The notes under the pieces were generated by a model that saw only the letters and a list, made by a program, of their open reading frames with translations, did no database searches and was not told the DNA's origin. A DNA stretch of 64,000 bases, taken from the NCBI RefSeq assembly GCF_022230925.1, contig NZ_JAKKFH010000062.1, positions 1 to 64,000 of the forward strand. The letters are read 5' to 3'. This DNA is from Micromonospora alfalfae (lineage in GTDB: Bacteria > Actinomycetota > Actinomycetes > Mycobacteriales > Micromonosporaceae). This document shows positions 8,137 through 16,535 of this stretch, piece after piece (position 1 is the first letter of the stretch; every line of letters starts with the position of its first letter). A program made the translations under genes and the position numbers.

Positions 8137-10371
8137 CTATCGCCCCTGCGCAGTCAGGCGGACTCGCCGCAGCAACTGGGCGTTGAGCGCCACCACGATC
8201 GTGGAGACGGACATCAGCACCGCGCCGACGGCCGGGCTGAGGCTGATTCCGGCCCAGGCGAGGACGCCGGCGGCGAGCGGGATCGCCACGACGTTGTAAC
8301 CGGCCGCCCACACCAGGTTCTGAGTCATCTTCCGGTACGACGCCCGGGACAGGCGGATCACACCGGTGACGCCGCGCGGATCGGACGAGGCGAGGATGAC
8401 ACCGGCGGACTCGATCGCCACATCGGTGCCGGCGCCGATGGCGAGCCCGACGTCGGCGCGCGCCAGGGCCGGGGCGTCGTTCACGCCGTCCCCAACCATC
8501 GCCACTGTCAGCCCTCGGGCCTGCAGGTCGGCGACCGCTCGGTCTTTGTCGGCGGGCAGCACCTCGGCGAAGACCTCGTCGACGCCGGGACGGAATCCCA
8601 GGTCCGCGGCGACGGCCTCGGCGACCGGCCGAGCGTCTCCGGTAATCATCACGATCTTCCGCACGCCCTGCTCCCGCAGCTCTGCGATGGCCTCGCGGGC
8701 CTCGGGACGGATCTCGTCCTCCAGGGCGAACGCCCCCACCGCCTCCGCCTGCCCGCCGTCGGGCAGTCGGACCAAGTGCAGCACGGCAGCCCCGCGCGCC
8801 GACCAGACCTGCGCGACCCGAACCAGCTCGTCGGGCACCCTGGCCGCCAGTTCCCGCAGCAGAGCCGGACCGCCCACCGCATAGCTGGTGCCGTCGACGA
8901 CAGCCTGCACACCTCGGCCGGTCAGCGACCGGAAGTCGCTGGCCCTCGCCTCCAGTCCCCGCTCCTGCGCGACGCCCACCAGCGCCTTGGCGAGGGGGTG
9001 CTCACTGTCGGCCTCGACCGCACCGGCGATGCGCAGCACCTCATCATCGGTGACACCGGTCGCGGCGGCCGTGGCGGTGACAGTGTGCGCACCCTTGGTC
9101 AAGGTGCCGGTCTTGTCGAACAGCACCGCGTCGACGGTGCGCATCCGCTCCAGGGCGAGGCGGTCCTTGACCAGGATGCCCGCCTTGGCCGACACGGCGG
9201 TGGACAGCGCGATCACCAGCGGAATGGCCAGCCCGAGGGCGTGCGGGCAGGCAATCACGAGGACCGTCACGGTCCGGACGACCGCCTGGTCGAGGTCACC
9301 CAGCGCCCACCAGGCGCCGAACGTGACCAGCGCGGCGGCAGCGGCGACGTAGAAGAGCATTGCGGCGAACCGGTCGGCGAGCACTTGGGCGCGGCCGTTG
9401 GACGCCTGCGCCTGGGCGACGAGCCGCCCGATGCCGGCCAAAGCCGTGTCATCGCCGACCGCGTCGACCCGTACCCGCAGGGCGGAATCTGTCGCCACGG
9501 TGCCGGCCACCACCCGGTCTCCGACACCACGCGAGACCGGTCGGGACTCCCCCGTGATCATCGACTCGTCCAGCTCGGCCGAGCCGTCGATGATCCGGCC
9601 ATCGGCCGGCACCCGGGCACCGGAGCGCACCAGGACCAGGTCGCCCACCCGCAGCTCGGCGGCCTGCACGCGGTGCAGCTCACCGTCGTCGTCGATCCGC
9701 TCGGCGTCGTCGGGCAGGAGCGCGGCCAGCGCCGTGAGCGCGCCCTGCGCCTGGCCGATCGCCTTCATCTCCTGCCAGTGGCCCAGCAGCATGATCGTCA
9801 CCAGCGCGGCGAGCTCCCACCAGAAGTCCAGGTCGAACGTGCCAAGGCTGGTGGCCAGCGACGCCCCGTACGCCACCGTGATCGCCATTGTGATCAGCAA
9901 CATCATCCCCGGGGCCCGGTCCCGGACCTCGTGGAAACCACCGACCAGGAACGGCCACCCGCCGTAGAGGAAGACCACCGACCCGAGGACCGGACCGACC
10001 AGAGTCATGCCGGGAAAGTCCAGGGAGTAGCCGAACCAGTCCATCACCATGTGACTGGTCACCACGATCGGCAGCGTCAGCGCGAGGCTGAGCCAGAATT
10101 TCCGGCGGAACTGCTCCGGGTCGTGTCCGGCGTGCTTGTCATGCCCTCCGTGCCCCCCATGCCCGGCGTGGCCGCCGTGGTGCCCGTGGGCGCCGCTGGC
10201 GCCCTGTTGGGATGACGCGGAGTGGGGCGAGTCGTGTTCGTGGTGCCCGCCTCGCGGGTGCGGTGTTCGCGTGCTGCGCTGCGTCGCGTCCACGTGACCG
10301 TGGCTGTGCTGGCCACGTCCCACCTCATCGATACGGGCCGCGTCGTGATGCGCCATGCGTTCTCGAGTCAT
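8137..10371 (-). CDS. copB: CopB-like copper-exporting P-type ATPase (CPH type)
   Basis: This 744-residue P1B-type ATPase pumps copper out of the cytoplasm. All core motifs are present: TGES 273-276 in the actuator, CPH at 375-377 in the metal-carrying helix, phosphorylated Asp419 in DKTGTLT, a nucleotide-binding HP, and GDGVNDAPAL near 635. The CPH motif, instead of CPC, places it in the P1B-3 (CopB) group. There is no N-terminal HMA domain. Residues 8-83 instead form a His/Gly-rich tail with repeated HGGHGGH. ATG 10371 has GGAGG 8 bases upstream. It is divergent from the multicopper oxidase, with two CsoR-like boxes between. Confidence 0.92.
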   Translation of the reverse strand: MTRERMAHHDAARIDEVGRGQHSHGHVDATQRSTRTPHPRGGHHEHDSPHSASSQQGASGAHGHHGGHAGHGGHGGHDKHAGHDPEQFRRKFWLSLALTLPIVVTSHMVMDWFGYSLDFPGMTLVGPVLGSVVFLYGGWPFLVGGFHEVRDRAPGMMLLITMAITVAYGASLATSLGTFDLDFWWELAALVTIMLLGHWQEMKAIGQAQGALTALAALLPDDAERIDDDGELHRVQAAELRVGDLVLVRSGARVPADGRIIDGSAELDESMITGESRPVSRGVGDRVVAGTVATDSALRVRVDAVGDDTALAGIGRLVAQAQASNGRAQVLADRFAAMLFYVAAAAALVTFGAWWALGDLDQAVVRTVTVLVIACPHALGLAIPLVIALSTAVSAKAGILVKDRLALERMRTVDAVLFDKTGTLTKGAHTVTATAAATGVTDDEVLRIAGAVEADSEHPLAKALVGVAQERGLEARASDFRSLTGRGVQAVVDGTSYAVGGPALLRELAARVPDELVRVAQVWSARGAAVLHLVRLPDGGQAEAVGAFALEDEIRPEAREAIAELREQGVRKIVMITGDARPVAEAVAADLGFRPGVDEVFAEVLPADKDRAVADLQARGLTVAMVGDGVNDAPALARADVGLAIGAGTDVAIESAGVILASSDPRGVTGVIRLSRASYRKMTQNLVWAAGYNVVAIPLAAGVLAWAGISLSPAVGAVLMSVSTIVVALNAQLLRRVRLTAQGR

Positions 10372-10397
10372 GCCGTCCACCTCCGCCCAGCACCATA

Positions 10398-10412
10398 TAC
10401 CCCCCGGGGGTA
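10398..10412. promoter_or_regulatory. CsoR-like copper operator (box 4)
   Basis: TACCCCCCGGGGGTA lies about 26 bases upstream of the ATPase start, in the intergenic region shared with the multicopper oxidase. Confidence 0.7.
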
Positions 10413-10420
10413 GAAGACAA

Positions 10421-10437
10421 ATACCCCTGACGGGTAT
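10421..10437. promoter_or_regulatory. CsoR-like copper operator (box 5)
   Basis: ATACCCCTGACGGGTAT is a palindrome with matched ATACCC/GGGTAT ends, 8 bases from box 4. Paired boxes between divergent copper genes suggest joint control. Confidence 0.65.
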
Positions 10438-10637
10438 GCGGCCGCGCAATGGCCGGCAAGCCACCACCGCAGACCGGCGGCCCCGACCGGCACAAGTGCA
10501 GGGCGCCACTTGGGCCACTCGAAGGGGCAACAGTGCCCGAAAAAGCCCGCATGCGGCACGTATTGCGAACAAAATCCACGAAGGGCCGCGGATAGCGGGA
10601 CCGTCCACCGACAAGCGGACCCAGTCGAGGAGCAGCC

Positions 10638-12215
10638 ATGAAACCGGAGATCAGCCGCCGCCGGTTGCTGGCCGGCGTCGCGAGCGCGGTGGGTCTCGTC
10701 GGCACCAGTGACGTCTTCGGTGGGCTGGCATTCCCAGCGGGATTGAGAGCGGTGGGCACGAACCGCGTCCGTGGCGGAGACACAGGCGGCACCCGTAGCC
10801 GGGTGACGGCCACGCTTCGCCCCCGTCCCATCACCGTCGACTTAGGTGGACCGCAGGTAACCACCTGGGGATACGCCGACGATCTGCCCGGCCCACTTAT
10901 CCGGGCCCGCGCCGGCGACCTGCTGCGGGTGGAGTTGGTCAACGGCTTGCCGACGGATACCAGCGTTCACTGGCACGGGATCGCGCTGCCCAACAACATG
11001 GACGGGGTTCCCGGTCTGACTCAACCACCCATCCGTCCGGGCTGCCGGTATACCTACGAGTTCACCCTGCCCCACCCTGGCACGTACTTCTACCACCCGC
11101 ACTCCGGCGTTCAGCTCGACCGGGCGCTGTACGGCGTCCTCATTGTCGATGACCCGCAGGAGGCCGGCCGGTACGACCACGAGTGGATCGTGGTGCTCGA
11201 CGACTGGATCGATGGTACCGGCCGCACTCCCGATGACGTGCTCGCCGCCCTGCGCGAGACGGGCGGCCATGCAGACATGCAGGGTATGGATCCCGCGGGC
11301 GCGCACGGGGAAGGCGGCGAGCCCGCCTCGCACCACGACGAGGGGTCCGACACGAGTGGCCACGGCGGCCCGGGTACCGCTGGCCACGGGGACATGGGCG
11401 GAATGGAGATGATGACCTCTCCCCTGCTCGGCGGTGCTGGCGATGTGTCGTACCCGCACCATCTGGTCAACGGTCGAGTCCCGGCGGCGCCGAGGGTCTT
11501 CCGTGCGCGACCCGGCCAGCGGGCGCGGGTGAGGATCATCAACGCCGGCTCGGATACCGCGTACCGGGTGGCGCTCGCGGGACACCGGCTCACCGTCACG
11601 CACACCGACGGATTCCCGGTCCACCCGGTGGACACGGACGCCCTCCTGCTCGGCATGGGTGAGCGCGTCGACGTCATGGTGGAGCTAGGCGACGGGGTTT
11701 TCCCGCTGATCGCCGACGCGGAGGGCAAGACCGGACGAGGTCTGGCTCTGGTGCGAACCGGTTCGGGTTCCACACCACCTGCCGCTGTCCGCGTGCCCGA
11801 ATTGGAACGACAGGTGCTCGACACCGCAACGCTGCACGCAGCCGGCAGCGTGCGGCTGGTCGACCGACGTCCGGACCGGGTGCACCGGTTGGAGCTCGAC
11901 GGATCGATGAGCCCCTACCGGTGGACCATCAACGGCGCGACCTTCCACGACGCTGACCCGCTGCCGGTGGAGCAGGGAGAGCGCGTGCGGCTGGAATTCA
12001 TCAACCGCAGCGACATGTTCCATCCGATGCATCTGCACGGGCACACCTTTGCTCTTACCGGCGGCGGTGCCCGCAAGGACACCGTCGTTGTCGTTCCCCA
12101 GCAGAGCGTGAGCGTTGATTTCGACGCCAGCAATCCCGGCCTTTGGATGGCGCACTGCCACAACGCCTACCACGCGGAGGCGGGCATGATGGCCACGCTC
12201 GCCTACCGCACCTGA
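10638..12215 (+). CDS. Tat-exported multicopper oxidase (CueO/SufI-like)
   Basis: This 525-residue enzyme has a twin-arginine signal (SRRRLLAGVASAVGL) and acts outside the membrane, where such oxidases turn Cu(I) into less toxic Cu(II). All copper ligands are visible: HWHG 111-114, HPH 153-155, HPMHLHGH 462-469, and the type 1/type 3 set H506-C507-H508, H512 and Met517. The axial Met is as in CueO. Residues about 200-260 form a His/Met/Gly-rich insert (GDMGGMEMM) of the kind that captures extra copper. GAGGAG precedes the ATG. It shares paired CsoR-like boxes with copB. Confidence 0.92.
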   Translation: MKPEISRRRLLAGVASAVGLVGTSDVFGGLAFPAGLRAVGTNRVRGGDTGGTRSRVTATLRPRPITVDLGGPQVTTWGYADDLPGPLIRARAGDLLRVELVNGLPTDTSVHWHGIALPNNMDGVPGLTQPPIRPGCRYTYEFTLPHPGTYFYHPHSGVQLDRALYGVLIVDDPQEAGRYDHEWIVVLDDWIDGTGRTPDDVLAALRETGGHADMQGMDPAGAHGEGGEPASHHDEGSDTSGHGGPGTAGHGDMGGMEMMTSPLLGGAGDVSYPHHLVNGRVPAAPRVFRARPGQRARVRIINAGSDTAYRVALAGHRLTVTHTDGFPVHPVDTDALLLGMGERVDVMVELGDGVFPLIADAEGKTGRGLALVRTGSGSTPPAAVRVPELERQVLDTATLHAAGSVRLVDRRPDRVHRLELDGSMSPYRWTINGATFHDADPLPVEQGERVRLEFINRSDMFHPMHLHGHTFALTGGGARKDTVVVVPQQSVSVDFDASNPGLWMAHCHNAYHAEAGMMATLAYRT

Positions 12216-12375
12216 GGCACTCCGCTGCGGCGAGCGTTCGTCCACTGGCGGCAGTTGACAAGGCCGGAACGGGGAAGAAACGACCGACGAGCTCTACCGA
12301 CCGGCCACCGACGAGCAGGCCGACGCCGAGCCCTCCGCAGGCGGTCGCGAGGAGCGCGGCGTCGGTTGCTCGGGG

Positions 12376-13254
12376 TCAGGAAAGGACGGCGTTCACGACC
12401 TCGGTGGCCCGCCACTCGTGCTGGGCGTACAGCCAACCGAACGCCGAGACCTGCACGGTCTGGGCCGCGACGGTCAGCGGAAGGTCCTGCCAGCCGGGGA
12501 TGGCCTGCAGAGCGGTGAGGAACTGGCGCGTCGCGAACTCCGGCTTCATCAGGTCGCGCACGCTGCCCCAACCGGTGCTGGGCCGCTGCTGGAAGAGCCC
12601 GACAGAGTCGTGGTCCCAGCCGATCGCCTGGTACGGGTAGTCCTGCGACTCCGGCAGCACGCCACTGGCGTAGTTGTAGAGGGTGCTCTCCTGCATCGCG
12701 GTAGCCACCGCGATCACCAGCCCGCGGCGCGGCACGCCCATCTCGCGGCCGGTACGCACGATCGTCTTGGCGTTGTCCATCTGCGCCTGGTCCAGGCCGG
12801 CGACCGGAACGATCCGCTTGGGCTTGGGCCTTGACGTCGCCTTCGGCTTGGGCACGGGAGTTGTCGTAGACGGGGAGCTTTCCGGGGTGGGGGTTGAGGT
12901 GACCGGGGCGGCGGGATGGCGGGCCTGCCCGCGGGAGGCCGCGTCGACCTCGGCCCGCTGGGCGATCTCGGCACGCTGGTCCGGGCGGGGTGACTCCCCG
13001 GCGGGGTCGGCGCCTACGAACGTGACGCCCACGAGACCGAGGCAGCACACGGCCCCGGTCGCCACCGCCATGCGGGTCCGGCCCGGCCGGGCGGTGAAGA
13101 GGTTACCGAGGCCGCCGAGGCGGGTACGCAGCCATCCAATCGTGAGTCGAGGCTGGAACGTGCTAGCTGGCTGTTCGATGGAGGGGATATCGTCCGAACG
13201 GTCAGTCGCGCCGCCAAAGCCGCGCGGGTTGTCGGGGTTGCCGTCGTTACGCAT
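12376..13254 (-). CDS. Secreted lysozyme-like (transglycosylase-type) cell-wall protein
   Basis: This 292-residue protein has a cytoplasmic N-terminal arm, one transmembrane segment near 62-82, a Ser/Pro/Lys-rich linker (about 110-145) and a C-terminal lysozyme-like domain from about 150. That domain shows the pattern AVATAMQESTLYN (likely catalytic Glu), then VGLFQQRP, as in actinobacterial transglycosylase-like proteins. It probably acts on peptidoglycan outside the membrane. Similar proteins are sometimes misnamed heavy-metal transporters in databases. It is the last minus-strand gene here and has no clear operon partner. Confidence 0.75.
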   Translation of the reverse strand: MRNDGNPDNPRGFGGATDRSDDIPSIEQPASTFQPRLTIGWLRTRLGGLGNLFTARPGRTRMAVATGAVCCLGLVGVTFVGADPAGESPRPDQRAEIAQRAEVDAASRGQARHPAAPVTSTPTPESSPSTTTPVPKPKATSRPKPKRIVPVAGLDQAQMDNAKTIVRTGREMGVPRRGLVIAVATAMQESTLYNYASGVLPESQDYPYQAIGWDHDSVGLFQQRPSTGWGSVRDLMKPEFATRQFLTALQAIPGWQDLPLTVAAQTVQVSAFGWLYAQHEWRATEVVNAVLS

Positions 13255-13267
13255 CCGCCGAGGCTAG

Positions 13268-13603
13268 GCAGGAGAAACCATGGTCACCCAGGGTGATCAG
13301 GTGGCGATGCTCACACTTCATTCCGCGCAACGGGATCTTCCGCACCAGTCCGGCGGCGCCGGTAGGGACCCTCGCCATCCGGGCATACCGCCCGGCCCGC
13401 TGCCGCCCGACAGCGCAGGGCACGAACGGCGCGCACGGACGCCCCTCGCCAGGTGATCCACTAACTCATCCTTTCAGGTGATATCGTATCCGCCTATTGG
13501 AACCCACGGCGGGGTGGATCAGCCGATTCGCCCGTATCCGATCCCGATTCCAAATGGTGATCGTCGCCGGTTCCCCGCTGTTTACCAGACCGACGGTCGA
13601 TGC
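13268..13603. other. Intergenic stretch between nuoN and the lysozyme-like gene
   Basis: I see no supported coding frame. An AT-richer patch around 13470-13500 (GATACGATATCACC on the minus strand) may be the promoter of the lysozyme-like gene. Confidence 0.4.
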
Positions 13604-15037
13604 TCAGATGCCCGCCGCCACGTTCCAGAGCAGGCCTGCGGCGACACCCACCACGAGGCTGAGCGCGGCACCTGTCACCGCGAGCCTCGCCGACCACCGC
13701 CTCGCCGGATGCTCGGGCGGCGGAGCGGAGTGATCGCCGCCGGATGACGCCAGCGCGGCGTCGCGGTAGGCCGGGACGATCCAGCGCAGGTAGTAGAAGA
13801 GACTGATCACGGTGTTGACGAACACCACGACGGCGAGCCAGGCGTACCCGCCGTCCCAGGCGGCGGCCGCGGTGGTGAGCTTGCCGACGAACACCGCCGT
13901 GGGCGGGGTGCCGACGAGGCCGAGCAGCGCCACCAGCAGGGCTGCGGCAAGGCCGCCGCGTCGGGCGGCCAGGCCGCGGTAGTCGGTGAGGTCGCGATGC
14001 TGCGGCAGGGCCGCGCTGACCGCGAACGCGGCGATGTTGGTCACCGTGTAACCGGCGAGGTAGACCAGCAGTGAGGGCAGCGCGAGATTACTGCGGTCGA
14101 CGGCCACGACGGGGACGAGGGCGAAGCCGACCTGGCTGACCGTAGACCAGCCGAGCAGCCGGCGGGGGTCGGACTGCCAGTAGGCGGCGAGGTTGCCCAG
14201 GGTCATGCTGGCCACCGCGATGGCGGCCACCACGATCGGCCACGAGGTCGACGTGGGCAGCACGGTGGCGAGCCGGTAGACGGCGACCAGTGCGCCGATC
14301 TTGGGCACGGTGGTCAGGAACGTCGCCGCCGTAGCCGTGGCGCCCTGGGCGGCGTCGGGCACCCAAAAGTGAGCCGGTACGCCGCCGGCTTTGAACATCA
14401 GGCCGGCGATCAGGGCGACGACTGCGACGGTGGCGACGGCCCGGGGCGCGTCGGGCAGCCGCTCGGCGAGCTCGGTGTATCCGGTGGTACCGGCCAGCCC
14501 GGACAGGATGGTCACGCCGAGCAGGAGCAGGATGCCGAAGAGCGCACCCATCAGGTACGTCTTCATGGCTGCCTCGGCGCCTGCGGCGGTGGCGGCGAGA
14601 CCGATCAGCGCGTACAGCGGGATGCTGGCGAGTAGGAAGCCGACGGCCAGGACGAGCAGGTCGTTGGCACCGGCGAGCAGCACCGCTCCGACGGTGGCGA
14701 AGAGCAGCAGGGCATACGTCTCGCTCTCCCTCGGGCTGCCGGAGATCTCGTCGGCGGCGATCGCGAGGATGAGCAGGGTGCCGGTCGCGGCGAGGATGCG
14801 GGCGAATCCGGTGGCGGTGTCAACGGCGAACGAGTCGTCGAACGCGCTCGTCGCCGGTTCGCGCAGCTGTATCGCCGCGGCCACGATCGTGGCCACCAGC
14901 ACGGCGATGGTGAAGGCGCGGATGAACCACTGCCGGTCGCGGGCAACGAAGGAGCCCCCGATCAGCGCCGCGAGGGCGCCTGCGGCGAGCAGCATCTCGG
15001 GTAGCAGCAGCGCCGGCCGCATCATCTCCGTTTCCAC
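13604..15037 (-). CDS. nuoN: Complex I-like membrane subunit NuoN
   Basis: This 477-residue antiporter-like subunit has about 14 hydrophobic helices and is the last gene of the reduced nuo operon. Family motifs include the first-half region FKAGGVPAHFWVPDAAQGATAT with a Lys on the proton path, and LLALLGLVGTPPTAVFVGKL late in the protein. It starts at GTG 15037, close to the nuoM stop; ATG codons at 15025 and 15022 are alternatives. In complex I this subunit pumps protons when quinone is reduced. Here the redox subunits are missing from the locus, so its driving reaction is unknown. Confidence 0.9.
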   Translation of the reverse strand: METEMMRPALLLPEMLLAAGALAALIGGSFVARDRQWFIRAFTIAVLVATIVAAAIQLREPATSAFDDSFAVDTATGFARILAATGTLLILAIAADEISGSPRESETYALLLFATVGAVLLAGANDLLVLAVGFLLASIPLYALIGLAATAAGAEAAMKTYLMGALFGILLLLGVTILSGLAGTTGYTELAERLPDAPRAVATVAVVALIAGLMFKAGGVPAHFWVPDAAQGATATAATFLTTVPKIGALVAVYRLATVLPTSTSWPIVVAAIAVASMTLGNLAAYWQSDPRRLLGWSTVSQVGFALVPVVAVDRSNLALPSLLVYLAGYTVTNIAAFAVSAALPQHRDLTDYRGLAARRGGLAAALLVALLGLVGTPPTAVFVGKLTTAAAAWDGGYAWLAVVVFVNTVISLFYYLRWIVPAYRDAALASSGGDHSAPPPEHPARRWSARLAVTGAALSLVVGVAAGLLWNVAAGI

Positions 15038-15040
15038 TGT

Positions 15041-16531
15041 TCAGCGCCCAAGCAGGCCGACGACGGTGCGTGCCGCAGGTTCGATGACCTGGAGCAGGGG
15101 GCGGGGCAGGACACCGATCACGAGTGAGAGCAGCAGCAGCGCCCCGATGGACCACCGCTCGCCGGCACGCAGGTCAGTGAAGCCGATGGACTTTCCGCGG
15201 GTCTCGCCGGTGAAGACGCGTTGCAACGCGCGCAGGAACAGCGCCGCGGTGATGAGGATGCCGAGCACGGCGACGGCGGTGGCGGGGGCGGCGGCGATGC
15301 TGCCGGTGAAGATCTGAAACTCGGCGATGAACCCGGAGAAGGCGGGCAGGCCGAGGGCGGCGAAGGCACCGACGGCGAAGAGGGTCGCGAAGACGGGTGC
15401 GGGAGCGGCGAGCCCGCCGTAGTCGTGCATGTCGTCGGTGCCCGCGCGCTCGCGCAGGACCCCGGCGAGCAGGAACAGCGCGGCGGTGATCAGTCCGTGG
15501 CTGACCATCTGGGTGACCGCGCCGGTGACCGCCACCGTCCGGGCCTGCATGGTGTCGCCGGCCACCAGACCGGCGACACCGACGGCGAGGACGATGTAGC
15601 CCATGTGGTTGACCGACGTGTAGGCGACCATCCGTTTCAGGTTGGTCTGGGCGAGGGCCACGAGGGCGCCGTAGATGACCGACACCACCCCGACGGCGAT
15701 GATCACCCAGGCCCAGGCGCGCCACGCCTGGGGCAGCATCGGCATGGCGATGCGGACGAAGCCGTAGGTGCCCATCTTCAGCAGCACGCCGGCGAGGACC
15801 GCGGAGCCGACGGCCGGTGCGTCGGTGTGCGCGGGCGGTAGCCAGGTGTGGAACGGCACGGTGGGTGTCTTGACCGCCAGGCCGAGCAGGATCGCGGCGA
15901 GCACCAGCCCGCCGGCGAGGGGGCGGGCGGCCAGCGGGGTGGCGGCGGCGAGCGTCGGCATGTCGAAGGTGTGCGGTTCGGCGGCGACGTAGAGGCCGAT
16001 GAAGCCGACCAGCAGTGCCAGCGAGCCGAGGAAGGTGTACAGGAAGAACTTCAGGGCCGAGTGGGCGCGGTTGCCATGTCCCCAGCCGGCGATGACGAAG
16101 TACATGCCGACGATGGACAGGTCGAAGAAGACGAAGAACAGGATCAGGTCGGCGGCCACGAACAGGCCGAGGCTGACGGTCTGCAGGAACAGGAACAGCG
16201 CGGCATGCCCTCGCGGCCGGTGCCGCTCGCGAAGCGCGTATACCGCGCAGGCCAGGAAGATCACCGCGGTCATCGCCACCAGCGGTAGTGACAGGCCGTC
16301 CACTCCGATGTGGTAGCTGCTGTTCACGCCCGGGATCCAATCCACCTGCTGGGCGAAGGCCAGCCCGCCGGCCGGTGGGGTGTCGTATCGCGCCCAGAGG
16401 ATCACAATCAGGGCGAGGTCGACGGCGGCCACCGCGACCCAGGCCCAGCGTGCGAGCCTGTCACCCAGGCGCGGCAGGGCGACCAGCGCCGCCGCGGCGA
16501 CCAGGGGCAAAAAGACGATCACACTGAGCAT
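15041..16531 (-). CDS. nuoM: Complex I-like membrane subunit NuoM
   Basis: This 496-residue antiporter-like subunit belongs to the membrane arm. The lysine helix and following segment match well (AVKTPTVPFHTWLPPAHTDA). At the place of the key helix-5 glutamate of E. coli NuoM, the sequence reads LFFVFFDLSIVGMYF, so the acid appears to be Asp137. The segment after HTWLPPAH also has Asp where Glu is usual. ATG 16531 directly follows the nuoL stop with a 4-base gap. Proton-pathway chemistry is largely kept but not identical. Confidence 0.9.
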   Translation of the reverse strand: MLSVIVFLPLVAAAALVALPRLGDRLARWAWVAVAAVDLALIVILWARYDTPPAGGLAFAQQVDWIPGVNSSYHIGVDGLSLPLVAMTAVIFLACAVYALRERHRPRGHAALFLFLQTVSLGLFVAADLILFFVFFDLSIVGMYFVIAGWGHGNRAHSALKFFLYTFLGSLALLVGFIGLYVAAEPHTFDMPTLAAATPLAARPLAGGLVLAAILLGLAVKTPTVPFHTWLPPAHTDAPAVGSAVLAGVLLKMGTYGFVRIAMPMLPQAWRAWAWVIIAVGVVSVIYGALVALAQTNLKRMVAYTSVNHMGYIVLAVGVAGLVAGDTMQARTVAVTGAVTQMVSHGLITAALFLLAGVLRERAGTDDMHDYGGLAAPAPVFATLFAVGAFAALGLPAFSGFIAEFQIFTGSIAAAPATAVAVLGILITAALFLRALQRVFTGETRGKSIGFTDLRAGERWSIGALLLLSLVIGVLPRPLLQVIEPAARTVVGLLGR

Positions 16532-16535
16532 CAGT

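Noticed and set aside
8776..10215. Long plus-strand reading frame inside the P-type ATPase
   Set aside because: The minus strand encodes an ATPase with all motifs; the plus-strand product has no recognisable domain.
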